Below, in pieces: positions 53,001-64,000 of a stretch of 64,000 nt of DNA. The notes beneath the pieces are model-generated. The model made no database searches. It was not told the origin of the DNA and saw only the letters and a list, made by a program, of their open reading frames with translations. The position numbers were made by a program, and so were the translations under genes. Numbering within the stretch: the first letter of the stretch is position 1; every line of letters starts with the position of its first letter. The stretch is from Helianthus annuus (lineage: Eukaryota; Streptophyta; Magnoliopsida; Asterales; Asteraceae), in the NCBI RefSeq assembly GCF_002127325.2, contig NC_035441.2, forward strand, positions 53,698,317-53,762,316, written 5' to 3'.

Positions 53001-56000
53001 AGAGCAGCACCTGCTAAATCTTTACCATCATCTACAATGGAAACCGACAACAAAGATACAAAAAAGAAGGCTACAAAGTAACGACTCTTATCCTGCCTTT
53101 CGAGTGGTTCAAACTTTTTAAATTCGATACGGCTGTTGTTACGTCTAAAGTTGCTTAATTCGGTATTTTTTGTTTAATATTTGTAGAAAGTTGAATTTGT
53201 TGTCGTTTGGAGAAGAAGCAGAAGAAGAGGAGAAAGAACTGGCAGCGGTGAATATCAAGATAAAAAGTAGCCATGATGTATTGAATGATCCTCGTCTTTT
53301 GAAAGAAGAAAATGCAAGAGATAATTCAGTAAGTATAAGTACATTTTTAATTGTTAATGACTTAATGCATATTTGTGGGTCCGTTACTGTGCGAATAGGC
53401 TAGATAGAGTGTGTGTTGTATATATATATAGGTTAGATAGTGTATAACACATGAGTGTTGTGTTTGTAATGTGATGTACAACGTATGAGTCATGCGTGTT
53501 TTAGTGTCAACGCATGTGTTGTGCGTTGTTGCTCCCAACGCATGAGTCATACCCTATATAAGTGTTGACAAGATAAGTTTTAGAAATTATGGAGATTGAA
53601 AACACTTGTTCTCTCCCTGGACTTAAACGATGTAAACTCTTTCGGTATGAATAAACTATGATGACTGAATGTTATGCCAAAATTTCTACCGAATTCGTTT
53701 ATTATACTAAAACTTCTGGCTTGAACGTATCTATACACTAATCGTTAGGTTATACGATCCATTTCACGTATTTTCAGTAAGTACATTTTTAAGGTTGATA
53801 TTAATTAGTTACATTTGGTAGTTTATGGTTAAAGCTTGAAAGACGAGACCGAGTGTTCATTAATATGAGTTTTGCGGGTGCAGAATCCAGAAGAAGATAA
53901 AGCAAGAAGAGATTTACAAATGAGCGTTAGAGAAGCTTTAAGCTCTAAGAAGGAAGATCAACCAAAGGAAATAGATGCTGACTCAGCAGACGAAAACGAT
54001 GATGACGAGGCAAGCTTTGATGTACGCATGCGTCAACAGATACTTAAAAAGAAAATGGAGCTTGGGGACATGCCAACTAAGAAAAAAGAGCACAAAGGTA
54101 ATTTAAACCCATTCAACCCACAAGTAAACTCATTTTTACTAAGCAATGGTTAATGAGGTATGCAATTTTTTTAGGGTTGCAGTGTTCATGAAACATCCTC
54201 GACTATGAATACATGTTTGAGGTTTTATAAAAAATTGTAATGTAATACGGTTTAAAGCTTGTTGTCTGTCACTAGAGGTGCAAACAGGCTGCTCGACCAG
54301 GCTTGTTGGTAGTTTCTCGAGCTCGTTTATTATCTATTAGTTAATATATTAGATAAAAATAATATAAATAATAGATTGTTTAGGCTCGCGAGCTCTGAAG
54401 GTGAAGCTCGGGCTCGGGCTTGCTTACTACACAAGCTTACTTTTGGGTTCGGGCTCGGCTCGTTTACACTAAGGGTAAATGTTATTAAATATTAATAGAA
54501 ACTAATATTACACTAAGGCTCGACAAGCCTGCTAAGCTTCACATGCCAGGCTCGATAAATAAATGAGCTTTATTTTAGGCTTAGGCTTGGCTCGGCTCGT
54601 TTCAAGCTTTTTCTCGGCTCGTTCGCACCCCTAGTTATCACTGCATAACTTTATTACTCTGGCATGCCCATATATCATGCCATAATGTTCTTTTTACACT
54701 AAATCTTAAAAACTGAAATATTAATAGATGCATCATTTTATGTTTGTTTGATCTTTTGTAAACAATATTATGATGTTATCCCTTTTGGTTTCTGGTTTTT
54801 ATATTTAATCTCTATGTTACATTTTCAGAGAGTTCAAAGCCTAGGAGCCGTGAAAAGTCTCCACCAAGGTATTAATTAACTTAACCCAATGCATTAACGG
54901 ACTCAATGTTCTATGAACTTCAAAGTAATGTTACCGATTTCTACTCATTTGCTTGAGTGAGTTGATTTGGGCTGTTTTTTTTTTTTTTTATTATTATTAT
55001 AAAAGGGTCAGATAAAGGAATGAAAGTAGCTAAAAAGGGAATGGGTCAAACATTTTGAAAGTTTCCGTATTATGTTTTTAACGTATACAACCTTCTAAAT
55101 CGTTTTATTCAAAGATTTTAGAACTGATGCATTGATTTTTTTGGTGGATCAACCTAACCTAACCTAACCTAACCTAACCCAATCCAATCTATTTCGACCT
55201 GAATTCATTTTGACCCGCTACCCAAACCGCGATCTTGCCCTTTGTGCGTGTGGATATTATATGTTTATATGCATTCTCTAATCTTACGGTGTTCTGCTTC
55301 TTTTTGTTTTTTTCCTATTAAAAGATCAAGAGCCGAAAGCCCTGATGATGGGCCCAAAGTGAATAAGTTGTCCATAAAGAAAAAAGGAATTGGATCCGAA
55401 GTGAGAGCCGAACGTATGGCCAATGCTGATGCAGACTTGCAGCTTTTGAATCCACATGAAAGAGAAAGACAACTAATGAAGCAGAAGAAACGCAGACGTC
55501 AAGGACATGAAGAAGATGTACGTCATGGCAATACCCCTTTATTATTTAGACTAAAGTACACAGGCTGTGGTTTACTAAAATTTTGGATTTGGTCCCTAGC
55601 TTTCTAAAAGTACACGGATGGTCCGTGTGGTTTGCACTTTATAACACATTATTCCCCAGCCAACAAATCTAAAGGTTTCAACAGGTCCAAGTTAAGGACC
55701 AAATGCGTTACAAAGTGCAAACCACAGGGACCATCCATGTACTTTTGGAAAAAAAGTTGGGGACTAAATGCGTTACAAAGTGCAAACCACATGAATCATT
55801 CTTGTATTTTTGAAAAGCTAGGGACCAAATCCAAAATTTTGGTAAACTACAGGGATCATCCGTGTTACTTCTTTACTCTATTATTTAATATACATGATTA
55901 TATAATTTATAATTTTTCAACATTCAAGATGTTATTTTGGTGATAATGTACATGTAAAGCACTATTTTGATTGATTTGTGCTTATGATGATAGATGCTAG

Positions 56001-56359
56001 CCAAACTAGAAAAGATCAAAAACTTGTTTACTCGACCTTCATCGGCTAATGATGACTCCGAGGGTAAAAATGAAGATGACTCGGAGGACTGGACTAAAAG
56101 CAAGCTGAAGTTTGCACCTGATAAGGTAATTTTTCATCCATACAATCTTCTCTAGAGGCGGCAAAACGGGCTAGCAAATTATTTAATTAAATTTTTATTT
56201 TTTTTAAATCGTGTGCAGGATAACATGTCACGTAGGAATGATCCAAATGACTATGTGGTGGTTGACCCTCTTTTGGAGAAAGGAAAAGAAAAATTCAACA
56301 AGATGCAAGCAAAGCTAAAGAAAAGAGAACGGGAATGGGCCGGCAAATCTCTTACATGA
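50085..56359 (+). CDS. CYP57: Peptidyl-prolyl isomerase CYP57 (CWC27-type cyclophilin), 490 aa, 10 exons
   Basis: Exons: 50085-50304, 52102-52280, 52364-52465, 52968-53077, 53187-53328, 53884-54097, 54829-54868, 55325-55517, 55994-56125, 56219-56359 (1,473 nt). All are GT-AG and phases fit. Residues 1-170 are a cyclophilin domain with catalytic and proline-pocket residues R56, F61, Q64, Q113, F115, W123 and H128 ([33 protein letters not shown]). The rest is low-complexity: [29 protein letters not shown], acidic runs, [11 protein letters not shown], then [14 protein letters not shown] and a [11 protein letters not shown] end. Arabidopsis CYP57 and human CWC27 are nuclear, spliceosome-associated cyclophilins; the role is inferred from similarity. 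Arabidopsis CYP57 is about 504 residues. Introns 1, 3, 6 and 8 carry MITEs. Confidence 0.94.
50847..51194 (+). mobile_element. hAT MITE in CYP57 intron 1
   Basis: Perfect 8-bp target duplication TTCTTGAC (50839-50846, 51195-51202). Terminal repeats CATAGTTGTTAATAGCG and its inverted CGCTATTGACAACTATG. GCGAATAGCG and TAGCGATCGCTA words fill both arms. Confidence 0.87.
51270..51400 (+). mobile_element. RTE LINE 3' tail remnant in CYP57 intron 1
   Basis: GGGAGCAGCCTCTCTATCTT and GGGTCTCATC resemble, in the opposite orientation, the 3' region of the RTE LINE at 59383-60335 (GAGGCTGCTTCCAGTGAGAC). No coding part remains. Confidence 0.5.
52481..52908 (+). mobile_element. MULE-type MITE in CYP57 intron 3
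   Basis: Ends GAGTAAAATGTCATTT and AAATGGCATTTTACTC (inverted, minor mismatches). Flanks TTATTATTT and TTATTATAT match at 8 of 9. It begins only 15 bp after the exon 3 donor. Confidence 0.75.
54273..54633 (+). mobile_element. hAT-like MITE in CYP57 intron 6
   Basis: Ends TAGAGGTGCAAACAGGC and, inverted, TAGGGGTGCGAACGAGC. GCTCGGCTCG words recur. Flanks match at only 5 of 8, so the target duplication is uncertain. Confidence 0.6.
55151..55175 (+). repeat. (AACCT)5 microsatellite in CYP57 intron 7
   Basis: Five exact tandem AACCT units followed by AACCC. Confidence 0.9.
55549..55878 (+). mobile_element. MULE-type MITE, GTCCCTGTGGTTT family, CYP57 intron 8
   Basis: Perfect 9-bp target duplication TATTATTTA (55540-55548, 55879-55887). 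Ends GACTAAAGTACACAGG and CTTCTTTACTC. Internal arms (GGTCCCTAGCTTT and complement) match the element at 14285. It lies 31 bp after the exon 8 donor. Confidence 0.85.
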
Positions 56360-56457
56360 TCACATCTTATTTTCGACCCATGTCCGGACGGTTCAAATGG
56401 CCCACAGTTGTGTCGAGTCATGGGCGGCCCGTTAAAACGTCTTGTAATTGCTAACGT

Positions 56458-56640
56458 CTAATGTATTTTCTTACACGTTGATACATAAGCCTTTTCTTTA
56501 AGAGATGTCCCGTTTTAGGCTTTGGAGTGGATTGATAATTTTTTTTTACCAATGTCACTCGTGGAAAATGTTTGTTAAATCAGTATTACTAGAATCTCGA
56601 GTACATAAGTAACACATAAAAACGAGCATAGCGCTATGCA
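56458..56640 (+). repeat. CYP57 3' flank, first copy of a duplicated segment
   Basis: AATGTATTTTCTTA, GTTTGTTAAATCAGTAT and ACATAAAAACGAGC occur here and again, in the same order, at 57036-57120 and 58796-58812, the second copy being split by insertions. Confidence 0.6.
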
Positions 56641-56659
56641 ATACATAACATATAATGTA

Positions 56660-57035
56660 GAGTTAAATGCTATTTTAGTCCCTGTGGTTTGGGCCATTTT
56701 GCAATTTTAGTCCAAAGGTTTTATTTTTAACCTGTGGGTCCAAAAAGGTTTCACAGTTGTCATTTTAGTCCACTGGGTTAACTTCATCCGTTTTTTCTGT
56801 TAACGAGAATGCCAATTCGGTCATTTTTTATGGCTGAATTGCCCTTTTAGTTAACAGAATTACATACAAAATGACCAAATTGGCCTTCTCGTTAACAGAA
56901 AAAATGGATGAAGGTAACCCAGTGGACTAAAATGGCAACTGTGAAACCTTTTTGGACCCACATGTTAAAAATGAAACCTTTGGATTAAACTGGCAAAATG
57001 ACCCAAACCACAGGGACTAAAATGACATTTAACTC
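56660..57035 (+). mobile_element. MULE-type MITE, GTCCCTGTGGTTT family, downstream of CYP57
   Basis: Perfect 9-bp target duplication TATAATGTA (56651-56659, 57036-57044). Ends GAGTTAAATGCTATTT and, right, AAATGACATTTAACTC. Confidence 0.87.
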
Positions 57036-57120
57036 TATAATGTATTTTCTTAGAGGTTCATACGTAGACTTTTCTTCAAACATTTGTTAAATCAGTATCA
57101 CTTGAATTTCAAATACATAA

Positions 57121-57474
57121 GACCATGACCATGTGTAGTGTGACGTTTTCTGTCATGTGACAGTCTAGTCAGTAAGGGCCATTATTGGGCGTTTTTCTAA
57201 AATGGGTGTAGCAGGGATGTGGGCATTATGTTAAATAGGTGTGTAAATAATTAAATAACAAAACTAACCAAAAAAAGGGGATTGACCAAGAAAAAGAGGG
57301 ATGCATGTGATTGGCCAACAATTTGCCATTTTAGCGTGATTCAAAACACGCTGGGGAGGTTTTTTTGCGAAATCACGCTCAATCACGCCCGGGGGGGAGC
57401 TTTTTTTTGGTGTGTGTGGAGGTTTTTTTTTTTTTTTTTTTTTTTTGAAAAATTCACGCCCACTATGGACGGTC
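57121..57474 (+). mobile_element. PIF/Harbinger MITE
   Basis: TAA flanks both ends (57118-57120, 57475-57477). Ends GACCATGACCATGTG and, inverted, GACCGTCCATAGTGGG resemble the larger element at 48020-49926, which may be its source family. It holds a T run at about 57423-57446. Confidence 0.7.
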
Positions 57475-57477
57475 TAA

Positions 57478-58790
57478 ATAGATGTTGGATCATGTACATG
57501 ACAAAAATTCATATGAATATGAAGTGTACGTGACTAGGAGATGAGGACAAGTGACTTTGGCTTAAAGGGTAATTTAGTCATTTCTTACTTGAAACAACTT
57601 CCCCCATCGATTTTCAAACGGCTATAATTTTTTCATACGTTAATATTTTTTTTTTAAATTATACCGTATTAACAAGCATTTCAGTCTCCTTAATTCGAGT
57701 AGCATATTGTTGTAGTTTGCTTAAAAAAATTTATAGGATTTTGAAAACTCATTAGTCTATTACGTAAATTTCTTAATTTTGAATACCCAGCACATGACTA
57801 CGTGATTTTGAATATCCATTACGTGATTACATATTCAACATAAACCATTACGTGATTACACATTCAATATGATTTGTTATAACTAATGTTGTTACAATTA
57901 TGCTTATTACGTGATTACAGATTCAATAATAAGAACTTGATTGTTTATGTTTTTTTTTAACGGCCAACATAATCAATCCAGAGCACTCTCGGGACACCCA
58001 CTGGACCAAACGGAGTACTCCGAGAGTAACCCGAGTCCACCACCAATTCCGGGGAAAACCCGGTGTTATGCTTTATTACGTGATTAAAACTCTAATATAC
58101 GGTGTTATGTGGTTATTATAGGTTGATTTGGCTATGTATATAATTTATCCTTAATACGTTATTAGACCTGAAATATTAGGTATTCCATATGAAATATTAT
58201 GTATTACATGTTTTTGTTTTTACGTAATTACTCAGTGTAGTTTCACATAAAATACTATAATGAAATCATGTAATCACGAAATGTGTATGCAAAATCACAT
58301 AGTCACGTAATAATACATAGTCAACTATTATTACGTAATCACATAGTAGGGTTTCACATAAAATACTATAATGAAATCACGTAACGGGTATTCATAATCA
58401 TGTTTTCAAAATCACATAATCACGTAGTCCTATGTTATGTATTCAAAATCACGTAATCACGTAATGGATATTCAAAATCCTGTATTTTTTTTTAAGAAAA
58501 CTATAACAATAGGTTGCTCGAATTAAAGAAAATGAAATACTCGTTAATACGGTATATTTTTTTAAATATTAAAGGCTGAAAAAGTTATTGTCGTTTAAAA
58601 ATCAAGGGAAACTAGTTAAATGGAAAAAGACTAACTTACCCTTTCTCTATTGTAATTTCAATTTTTTGAAACTGGAATTCATATCATTCTCACACGCTTA
58701 TCTAGTATATAGATCTTTCAATTTGATGGTTGTCATTGTCGCGTAGACTTCGTACAAGGATACCGTCTTGTATGGTATCTGGACTCTACA
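57478..58790 (+). mobile_element. Foldback repeat rich in ACGTGATTACG words, copy 2
   Basis: Left start GTTGGATCATGTACATGAC and right end (inverted) GTCCAGATACCATACAAGAC begin arms that share AACGGCTATAATTTTTTCAT and TTCGAGTAGCATATTGTTGT with copy 1. The centre has alternating ACGTGATTACG and AATCACGTAAT words. A poly-T-headed insert of about 120 bp (57951-58072, minus-strand SINE-like tail) lies inside. Class unknown. Confidence 0.6.
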
Positions 58791-59382
58791 TAAATAAAAC
58801 ATAAAAACGAGCCTGCTATGTAATCATTGGCGAAGCTTGGAGGGTCGATTTTTCCCAATTCCGAGAGAAAGACGAAAACGTATATACCTAAAAATTTCTA
58901 TATAAAAGTAGTGTTCATAACACTACATGCATAAAAAAAGTTAACTATTATCATATGATATCGGTGATTTTTTTATTTAAAAACATAAAACACGGTTTGT
59001 AGGTATTAAATGTGGCTCCCATCCGGATAATGGAATACATTGCTGGATAACGTACCAAGTCGTTCACTTTCACACCTCTCACTTTTTCTATCAATCCAAA
59101 TATGATTAATCCTAAGTAATGATTGTAAGTGAGTCCCACTTATTTTTCAATTATATATGTTAAATAAAATAATAATATAATTAATGAAAAAGATGTCGAC
59201 AAAGTTGCATCATCTATCATGTTTTATCATTCTATTAAATTGGTAACATAACTTTTGATAGTCAATCTAGTTTGAATTAAAAACTAAATAAAAGTTTTAT
59301 ATAAACTCATTAAAAAAAGCTAAATCTTTCTCAAAATGTAAACAACATAACCATACCCAGTATAATCCCACATATAGCGAAA
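58791..59382 (+). other. AT-rich intergenic stretch
   Basis: I see no gene, transposon end or structured repeat here beyond the AACGAGC word shared with 56620. Confidence 0.4.
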
Positions 59383-59617
59383 CTATTGATAGGGTCTGGG
59401 GAGGGTAGGATATAGGCACGCCTTCCCTCTATCCCAGAGGATAGAGAGGCTGCTTCCAGTGAGACACCCGGCTCCAAAAACCATAACCAAGACATAAGCT
59501 TTTAAAAAAACATATATAAGCACGCCACTACTACAAAAGATAGAAATAAAAAAAATAACAAAACGGATAAATAAGTTAGTGCTTGTTAGTAAAACTACGA
59601 CACCGAGAACAGGTGAA

Positions 59618-59657
<40 letters not shown>

Positions 59658-60335
59658 ACCTCATAGAAACTGAAAATATAAACCCATAAGATAGGAACCT
59701 AAGCAAAAAAACCATGCCAAACTCCTAAAAATCTTTAACCTTAATCCTACGTCTCCACGAAGATCTGTCCTCGACCATGTCCTCAAAAAGGTGCAAATCT
59801 AGCAAATCTTGTCTAATCCGCTCATCCCACGTCATTTTCGGTCTGCCTCTACTCTTCATTCCATCTACCGCGAGTGTTTCAACTATTCTAACCAGGTCTG
59901 TCGTCTGCCTCCTCCTGACATGCCCAAACCATCTCAGTCTCCCCTCCCTTATCTTGTCTGAAATACTAGCAACTCCTAATCTTTCTCTAAAAACCTCATT
60001 TCTTATCTTGTCCAACCTAGTGTGCCCACACATCCATCTTAGCATCCTCATCTCTGCTACCTCTAGCTTTCGAGCATGAATTTTCTTGATGGCCCAACAA
60101 TCTGTTCCGTATAACATAGAGGGTCTAATTGCAACCCTATAAAATTTCCCTTCTAATTTAACAGGGAACCTCTTGTCGCACAACACCCCTGTGGCTGCTC
60201 TCCACCTACACCATCCAGCCTGGATACGGTGAGCTACGTCATTGTCTATCTCTCCATTGCTCTGAACAAACGATCCTTGATACTTGAACTTAGTTGCCTA
60301 TGGAACCACCTGGCCCTCAATGGTGATCTGGGTAT
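59383..60335 (-). mobile_element. RTE-type LINE, 3' end (minus strand)
   Basis: The C-terminal part of the reverse-transcriptase polyprotein (59725-60332) is followed by a 3' region with GAGGCTGCTTCC and GGATAGAGG words typical of plant RTE tails, and an (AT)17 run at 59621-59654. It is 5'-truncated at about 60335, where an L1-type fragment of opposite orientation begins. Confidence 0.75.
59725..60332 (-). pseudogene. RTE LINE polyprotein C-terminus
   Basis: Minus-strand reading ITIEGQVVP, an in-frame TAG at 60298-60300, then ATKFKYQGSFVQSNGEID, HRIQAGWCRWRAATGVLCDK, AIRPSMLYGTDCWAIKK, AEMRMLRWMCGHTRLDKI and RLRWFGHVRRRQ to a stop at 59725. These are the conserved blocks after the palm domain of plant RTE reverse transcriptases. 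Endonuclease and catalytic palm are missing. Confidence 0.8.
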
Positions 60336-60548
60336 GTGTTCTCAGTCAATGATATCCTGAGCATCCACAAACACGAAGCAGGTTCGGACCGTAAGAAAAA
60401 GATTTTAAATGTCATTATGTTAGTTGCGTATTGGTACTTATGGACGGCGAGAAACAAACTTATTTTTGAAGAGGTTCCAGTGAGTGTGGAGAAGATTCTT
60501 GGAGATGTTAACTCCTTAAGTTATTTATGGATTAGACATTGGTGTTAG
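60336..60548 (+). pseudogene. L1-type LINE polyprotein C-terminal fragment
   Basis: The 70-codon open frame includes KKKILNVIMLVAYWYLWTARN, KLIFEEVPVSVEKILGDVN and LSYLWIRH, a pattern common after the zinc-binding domain at the end of plant L1 reverse transcriptases. The LINE 3' region probably continues to about 60640. All upstream domains are missing. Confidence 0.65.
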
Positions 60549-60643
60549 TATAAACCGGAGAAAATGGATGTTGTTTGATGTTTGATTTGTTATTTTGCCC
60601 ATTCCTAGCACCTTGCTAGGGGTGTGTTTAATGAAAGTGCCGT

Positions 60644-60920
60644 AAATGAGTTGAGTCAAATATAATATGTTCTTATGCTTATTGCTGTGTACATTTTCAG
60701 TTGGTTTACGTTTTGACGTAATTTTTTTTTTCTTTCGGAAATGAGTCGGGTCAAATATAATACGTTTTCATGCTTATTTTTATGTATGTTTTCAATTGGT
60801 CTACGTTTTGACGTAAGCTTTGTGCGGAAAAGACTCGGATCAAAGATAATACGTTTTCATTTGACAGTATAAATTCGCGTTACTTTACGTTTCGACACCG
60901 CCGCAACACGCCGTACCATT
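60644..60920 (+). repeat. About 92-bp tandem repeat, three decaying copies
   Basis: Copies start near 60644, 60738 and 60828. Each has TCAAATATAATACGTTTTCA and GTTTACGTTTTGACGTAA-like words. Confidence 0.6.
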
Positions 60921-61299
60921 TTATAACTTCATAACACAATATTTTCTTATGTGCTTATTTTTATGCATGTGTTGGTATAAATTCAAGTTGGTTTACGTTT
61001 AGACGCAAATTTTCATTAAAGCTATATTTAAGATAACGTTTACGTTTCCATTTACAAGTAATTTAAAATCAGCCCGTACCAGTGTCGAATTTAAATTTAT
61101 TTTTATGGTTTTCGGTGGATGTAAAACATGTATAGATATTCTTTTGACCATATTTCTTTCGGTTTCTATACTTAACTAAAATAGATACCTAAAGCCCGCA
61201 ACATAGCGCGAGTAATCTTACTAGTTATATACATTTCTAAAAAGAAACCTGTATATATCGGGAGAGGGGATTAACGCATATATACAAGTTCTTTTGTAG

Positions 61300-62830
61300 A
61301 AAACTAGAGTTATCCGCCACCCGCGTTGCGGGGCGCTAAACCGAAAATTTCTTAGTTTAATAATATGTACGTATTTGTTTCGGTTAGTTATACATGCTAC
61401 TTATAACACGATATAAAAAAAGATGCATCGAGTTAACTAAGTAAAGAAAAACACTATCATAGTTGATAAAAAAATAACTAAAACGATGGCAAGCGTGTAA
61501 TTTAGAGTTGGGAGCAAAACAATAATTTGTCAGGACCAATTAGCGAGTGCTAGGCAGCTGTTTGTCACGAATAAAAACTAAACTGTTTGTCACGAATAAA
61601 AACTAAACTGAGTCAACCAAGTAAAATATAACACTACCATAGTTTTGCCCAAAAAAACAATGGCAAGATTGCAATTTTTAGATGGGGTAAAATCGTAATT
61701 TTAAACTGGAGGTAAAATAATATTTTTAACTGAGGGCAAAACCATTTTTTTTATTTTGAATTAGGGCAAAATCGTAATATTTAGCTGGGGGCAAAAGAAA
61801 AATTTTATTTTGAACTGGGGGCGAAATTGTAATTTTAAACTGGGAACCAAATTGTAATTTGGCAATACTGTAGCTGGGGGCAAAAATATAGTTTTTTTTT
61901 AATCAGAGGAAAATCGTATTTTTTAACTGAGGGCAAAATCGTAAATTTAAGCTGGGGGCAAAACATAAAAGGAAATTTCGAACGGGAGGCAAGATCGTAA
62001 TTTTAAACAGAGGATACAATCGTAATTTGACAGGGGTTACAAATAACTATATTATGCAAAAAAAAGGTTGGCCGCCACTTTTGGCCAACCAAATGGATGA
62101 CCTATTCCCGCCGGCCTTTTGGTTTTGTATGTATGGAAACTAGCTGATGCTTCGCCCGCGTTGCGGGGCGATAGGCCGAATATTTCTCAACTAATTAAAA
62201 AACACTACTATAGCTTTGCTAAAAAACCTAAACGATGGCATAATCATAATTTTGAGCTCGGGCCAAGACTGTAATTTGTCAGGATTTATGAGCGAGTGTT
62301 AAGCAGCAAATTGACACGAAAGAAAAATTAAATCGAGTCAACCAATTAAAACAAACACTTCAATAGTTTTGCTAAAAAACTAAAATGATGGCAATAATGT
62401 AATTTTGAACTGAGGGAAAAAATTGTAATTTTTGACTGGGGTAAAATCATAATTTGCCAAAAGATAAAGCGATGACAATACTGTAACTTTGAACAATAGG
62501 CAAAATCGTAATTTTAAACAGGGGTAAATTCGTAATTTTTAACTGGGGTAAAATTGTAACATACCCGGGCCAATGTGGGAGTGCCATGCAGCAGCCTGGC
62601 ACCATTCCCCCACACACCTTTTAAAGAAACAAAAACGATGGCACTGTAATTTTTAACTAAAGGCAAAATTGTAATTTTTGGATGGGGTAAAATCATAATT
62701 TACCAAAAATAAAGCGATGGCAATACTGTAATTTTTAACCAGGGACAAAACCGTAACTTTAAACATAGGGCAAACTCATAAATTTAAACTGGGGGTAAAA
62801 TCGTAATATACCCGAACCAATAAGAAAGTG
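61300..62830 (+). repeat. GGGGCAAAATCGTAATTTT repeat field
   Basis: About twenty imperfect units of GGGGGCAAAATCGTAATTTT lie over 1.3 kb (mainly 61680-62030 and 62400-62830). Two copies of CCCGCGTTGCGGGGCG (about 61319 and 62156) head similar blocks, so the field is probably a duplicated repeat of about 0.85 kb. No gene is visible. Confidence 0.6.
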
Positions 62831-62964
62831 CCAAGTAAATATACAATCAAAAAAACAGAAAAAAAAAAGATGGCCACCGCCTTTTTCCTCCACTTGTTGT
62901 AAACAACTATTCCCTATCTTGGTTTTGTTGTTATAGAGAATGTGGGAAGCCATGAGGAGACATT

Positions 62965-63672
62965 ATAACCTTATTAAAAAGCAACTAATTTATGCATATC
63001 ATAGTTGTACAATTGGCTTTGGGAGATTTTCAAAAAAAATTTGAAATTTTCCTTTTCACCCCTAAAGTTTTAATCTTTGATAATTTACGTTTAAAGTTTT
63101 AATCTTTGTTTCATTTTTAACCTTAAAGTTTTAATCTTTGACAAATTAAGTTTGTAGTTTTAATCGTTGTAAATTTAACCCCTTTGATTAATTATAACCT
63201 TATAATCTTTGTAAATTTAACCTTTGATTAATTTGATTTTTCACTTCTAATTCAAAAGTTTTCATCTTATACAATTTAACCCCTTTAATTAATTTGATTT
63301 TTCACTTCTAATTCAAAAATAACCTTATTAAAAAGCAACTAATTTATGCATATCATAGTTGTACAATTGGCTTTGGGAGATTTTCAAAAAAAAATTGAAA
63401 TTTTCCTTTTCACCCCTAAAGTTTTAATCTTTGATAATTTACGTTTAAAGTTTTAATCTTTGTTTCATTTTTAACCTTAAAGTTTTAATCTTTGACAAAT
63501 TAAGTTTATAGTTTTAATCTTTGTAAATTTAACCCCTTTGATTAATTATAACCTTATAATCTTTGTAAATTTAACCTTTGATTAATTTGATTTTTCACTT
63601 CTAATTCAAAAGTTTTCATCTTATACAATTTAACCCCTTTAATTAATTTGATTTTTCACTTCTAATTCAAAA
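62965..63672 (+). repeat. 354-bp tandem duplication
   Basis: ATAACCTTATTAAAAAGCAA starts at 62965 and again at 63319, and the two units match nearly base for base by eye. Each unit contains several AAAGTTTTAATCTTTG words. A degraded third start is near 63750. Confidence 0.85.
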
Positions 63673-64000
63673 GTTTCCATCTTTTGCGATTTAACCACTT
63701 TGATTTTTTTACTTATGTGTTGTAATCTTGGATTTGAGAGTTTTTCAAAGAAAAAATGGTTATGCATATGGTTGTTGTAACATTGGCTTTGAGGGTTTTT
63801 TAAAAAAAAAATGTTTTTTTTTTTTACTTTTCACTCAAATTTATTTCATAAATTACCTTTAACGCAAAACTATTTGTTTTTTACTTTTAACATAAAACTT
63901 TTTATTTTTTGCAATCTATCCTCACAACTTTTTTTACTTTCAACTTTGGTCCTTTATAATTTTCATTTTCCGCATTTTTTTGTTTTATGCTTCGTTCTAA
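63673..64000 (+). other. AT-rich end of window
   Basis: Poly-A/T-rich sequence with a decayed relative of the 354-bp unit. No gene seen. Confidence 0.4.

Noticed and set aside
55151..55180. Telomere-like repeat (AACCT)n
   Set aside because: Plant telomeres are TTTAGGG; five pentamers in an intron are an ordinary microsatellite.

Overview
The window is nuclear DNA of a flowering plant. Three intron-rich host genes with clear Arabidopsis counterparts sit in AT-rich DNA packed with plant-type transposons (Ty3 LTR elements with tRNA-Met or TGGCGCC primer sites, MULEs, hAT and PIF/Harbinger MITEs, RTE and L1 LINEs). The repeat style (many FAR1-like transposases, GGATCC-rich Ty3 LTRs) suggests an asterid, probably Asteraceae. 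That placement is inference.

Layout. 1-11.7 kb: a minus-strand Ty3 element (gag start at the left edge, primer site, LTR) is split by a complete non-autonomous LTR element of 8,950 bp (1502-10451, target duplication GTTGT) that carries only gag. 12.27-16.16 kb: an AIP2-type RING-H2 ubiquitin ligase, 5 exons, 322 aa. 18.52-27.08 kb: a TDY-type MAP kinase (MPK16-like), 10 exons, 560 aa. 29.15-45.6 kb: MULE territory with two broken FAR1-type transposases on the minus strand and a plus-strand gene resembling the N-terminal part of Ulp1-type MULE proteins; the intron of that gene holds a 9.6-kb Ty3 chromovirus (31743-41345, target duplication ATGTT). 45.9-49.9 kb: PIF/Harbinger and MULE-type elements. 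50.09-56.36 kb: a CYP57/CWC27-type spliceosomal cyclophilin, 10 exons, 490 aa. 56.4-64 kb: nested small transposons, LINE ends and tandem repeats.

The exon chains of the three host genes keep phase and GT-AG borders at every junction, so they look functional. They are not an operon; each is an independent plus-strand transcription unit. Most of their larger introns carry small DNA transposons, many with exact target-site duplications. The CYP57 start codon lies only 158 bp from the end of a PIF element.

The most unusual signal is in the gag-only retroelement. Four copies of an identical-length 35-nt core (6552, 6650, 7062 and 7516) are each flanked by arms that differ between copies yet still pair with each other. 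This is the pattern expected of a conserved RNA stem-loop, and I do not recognise it.
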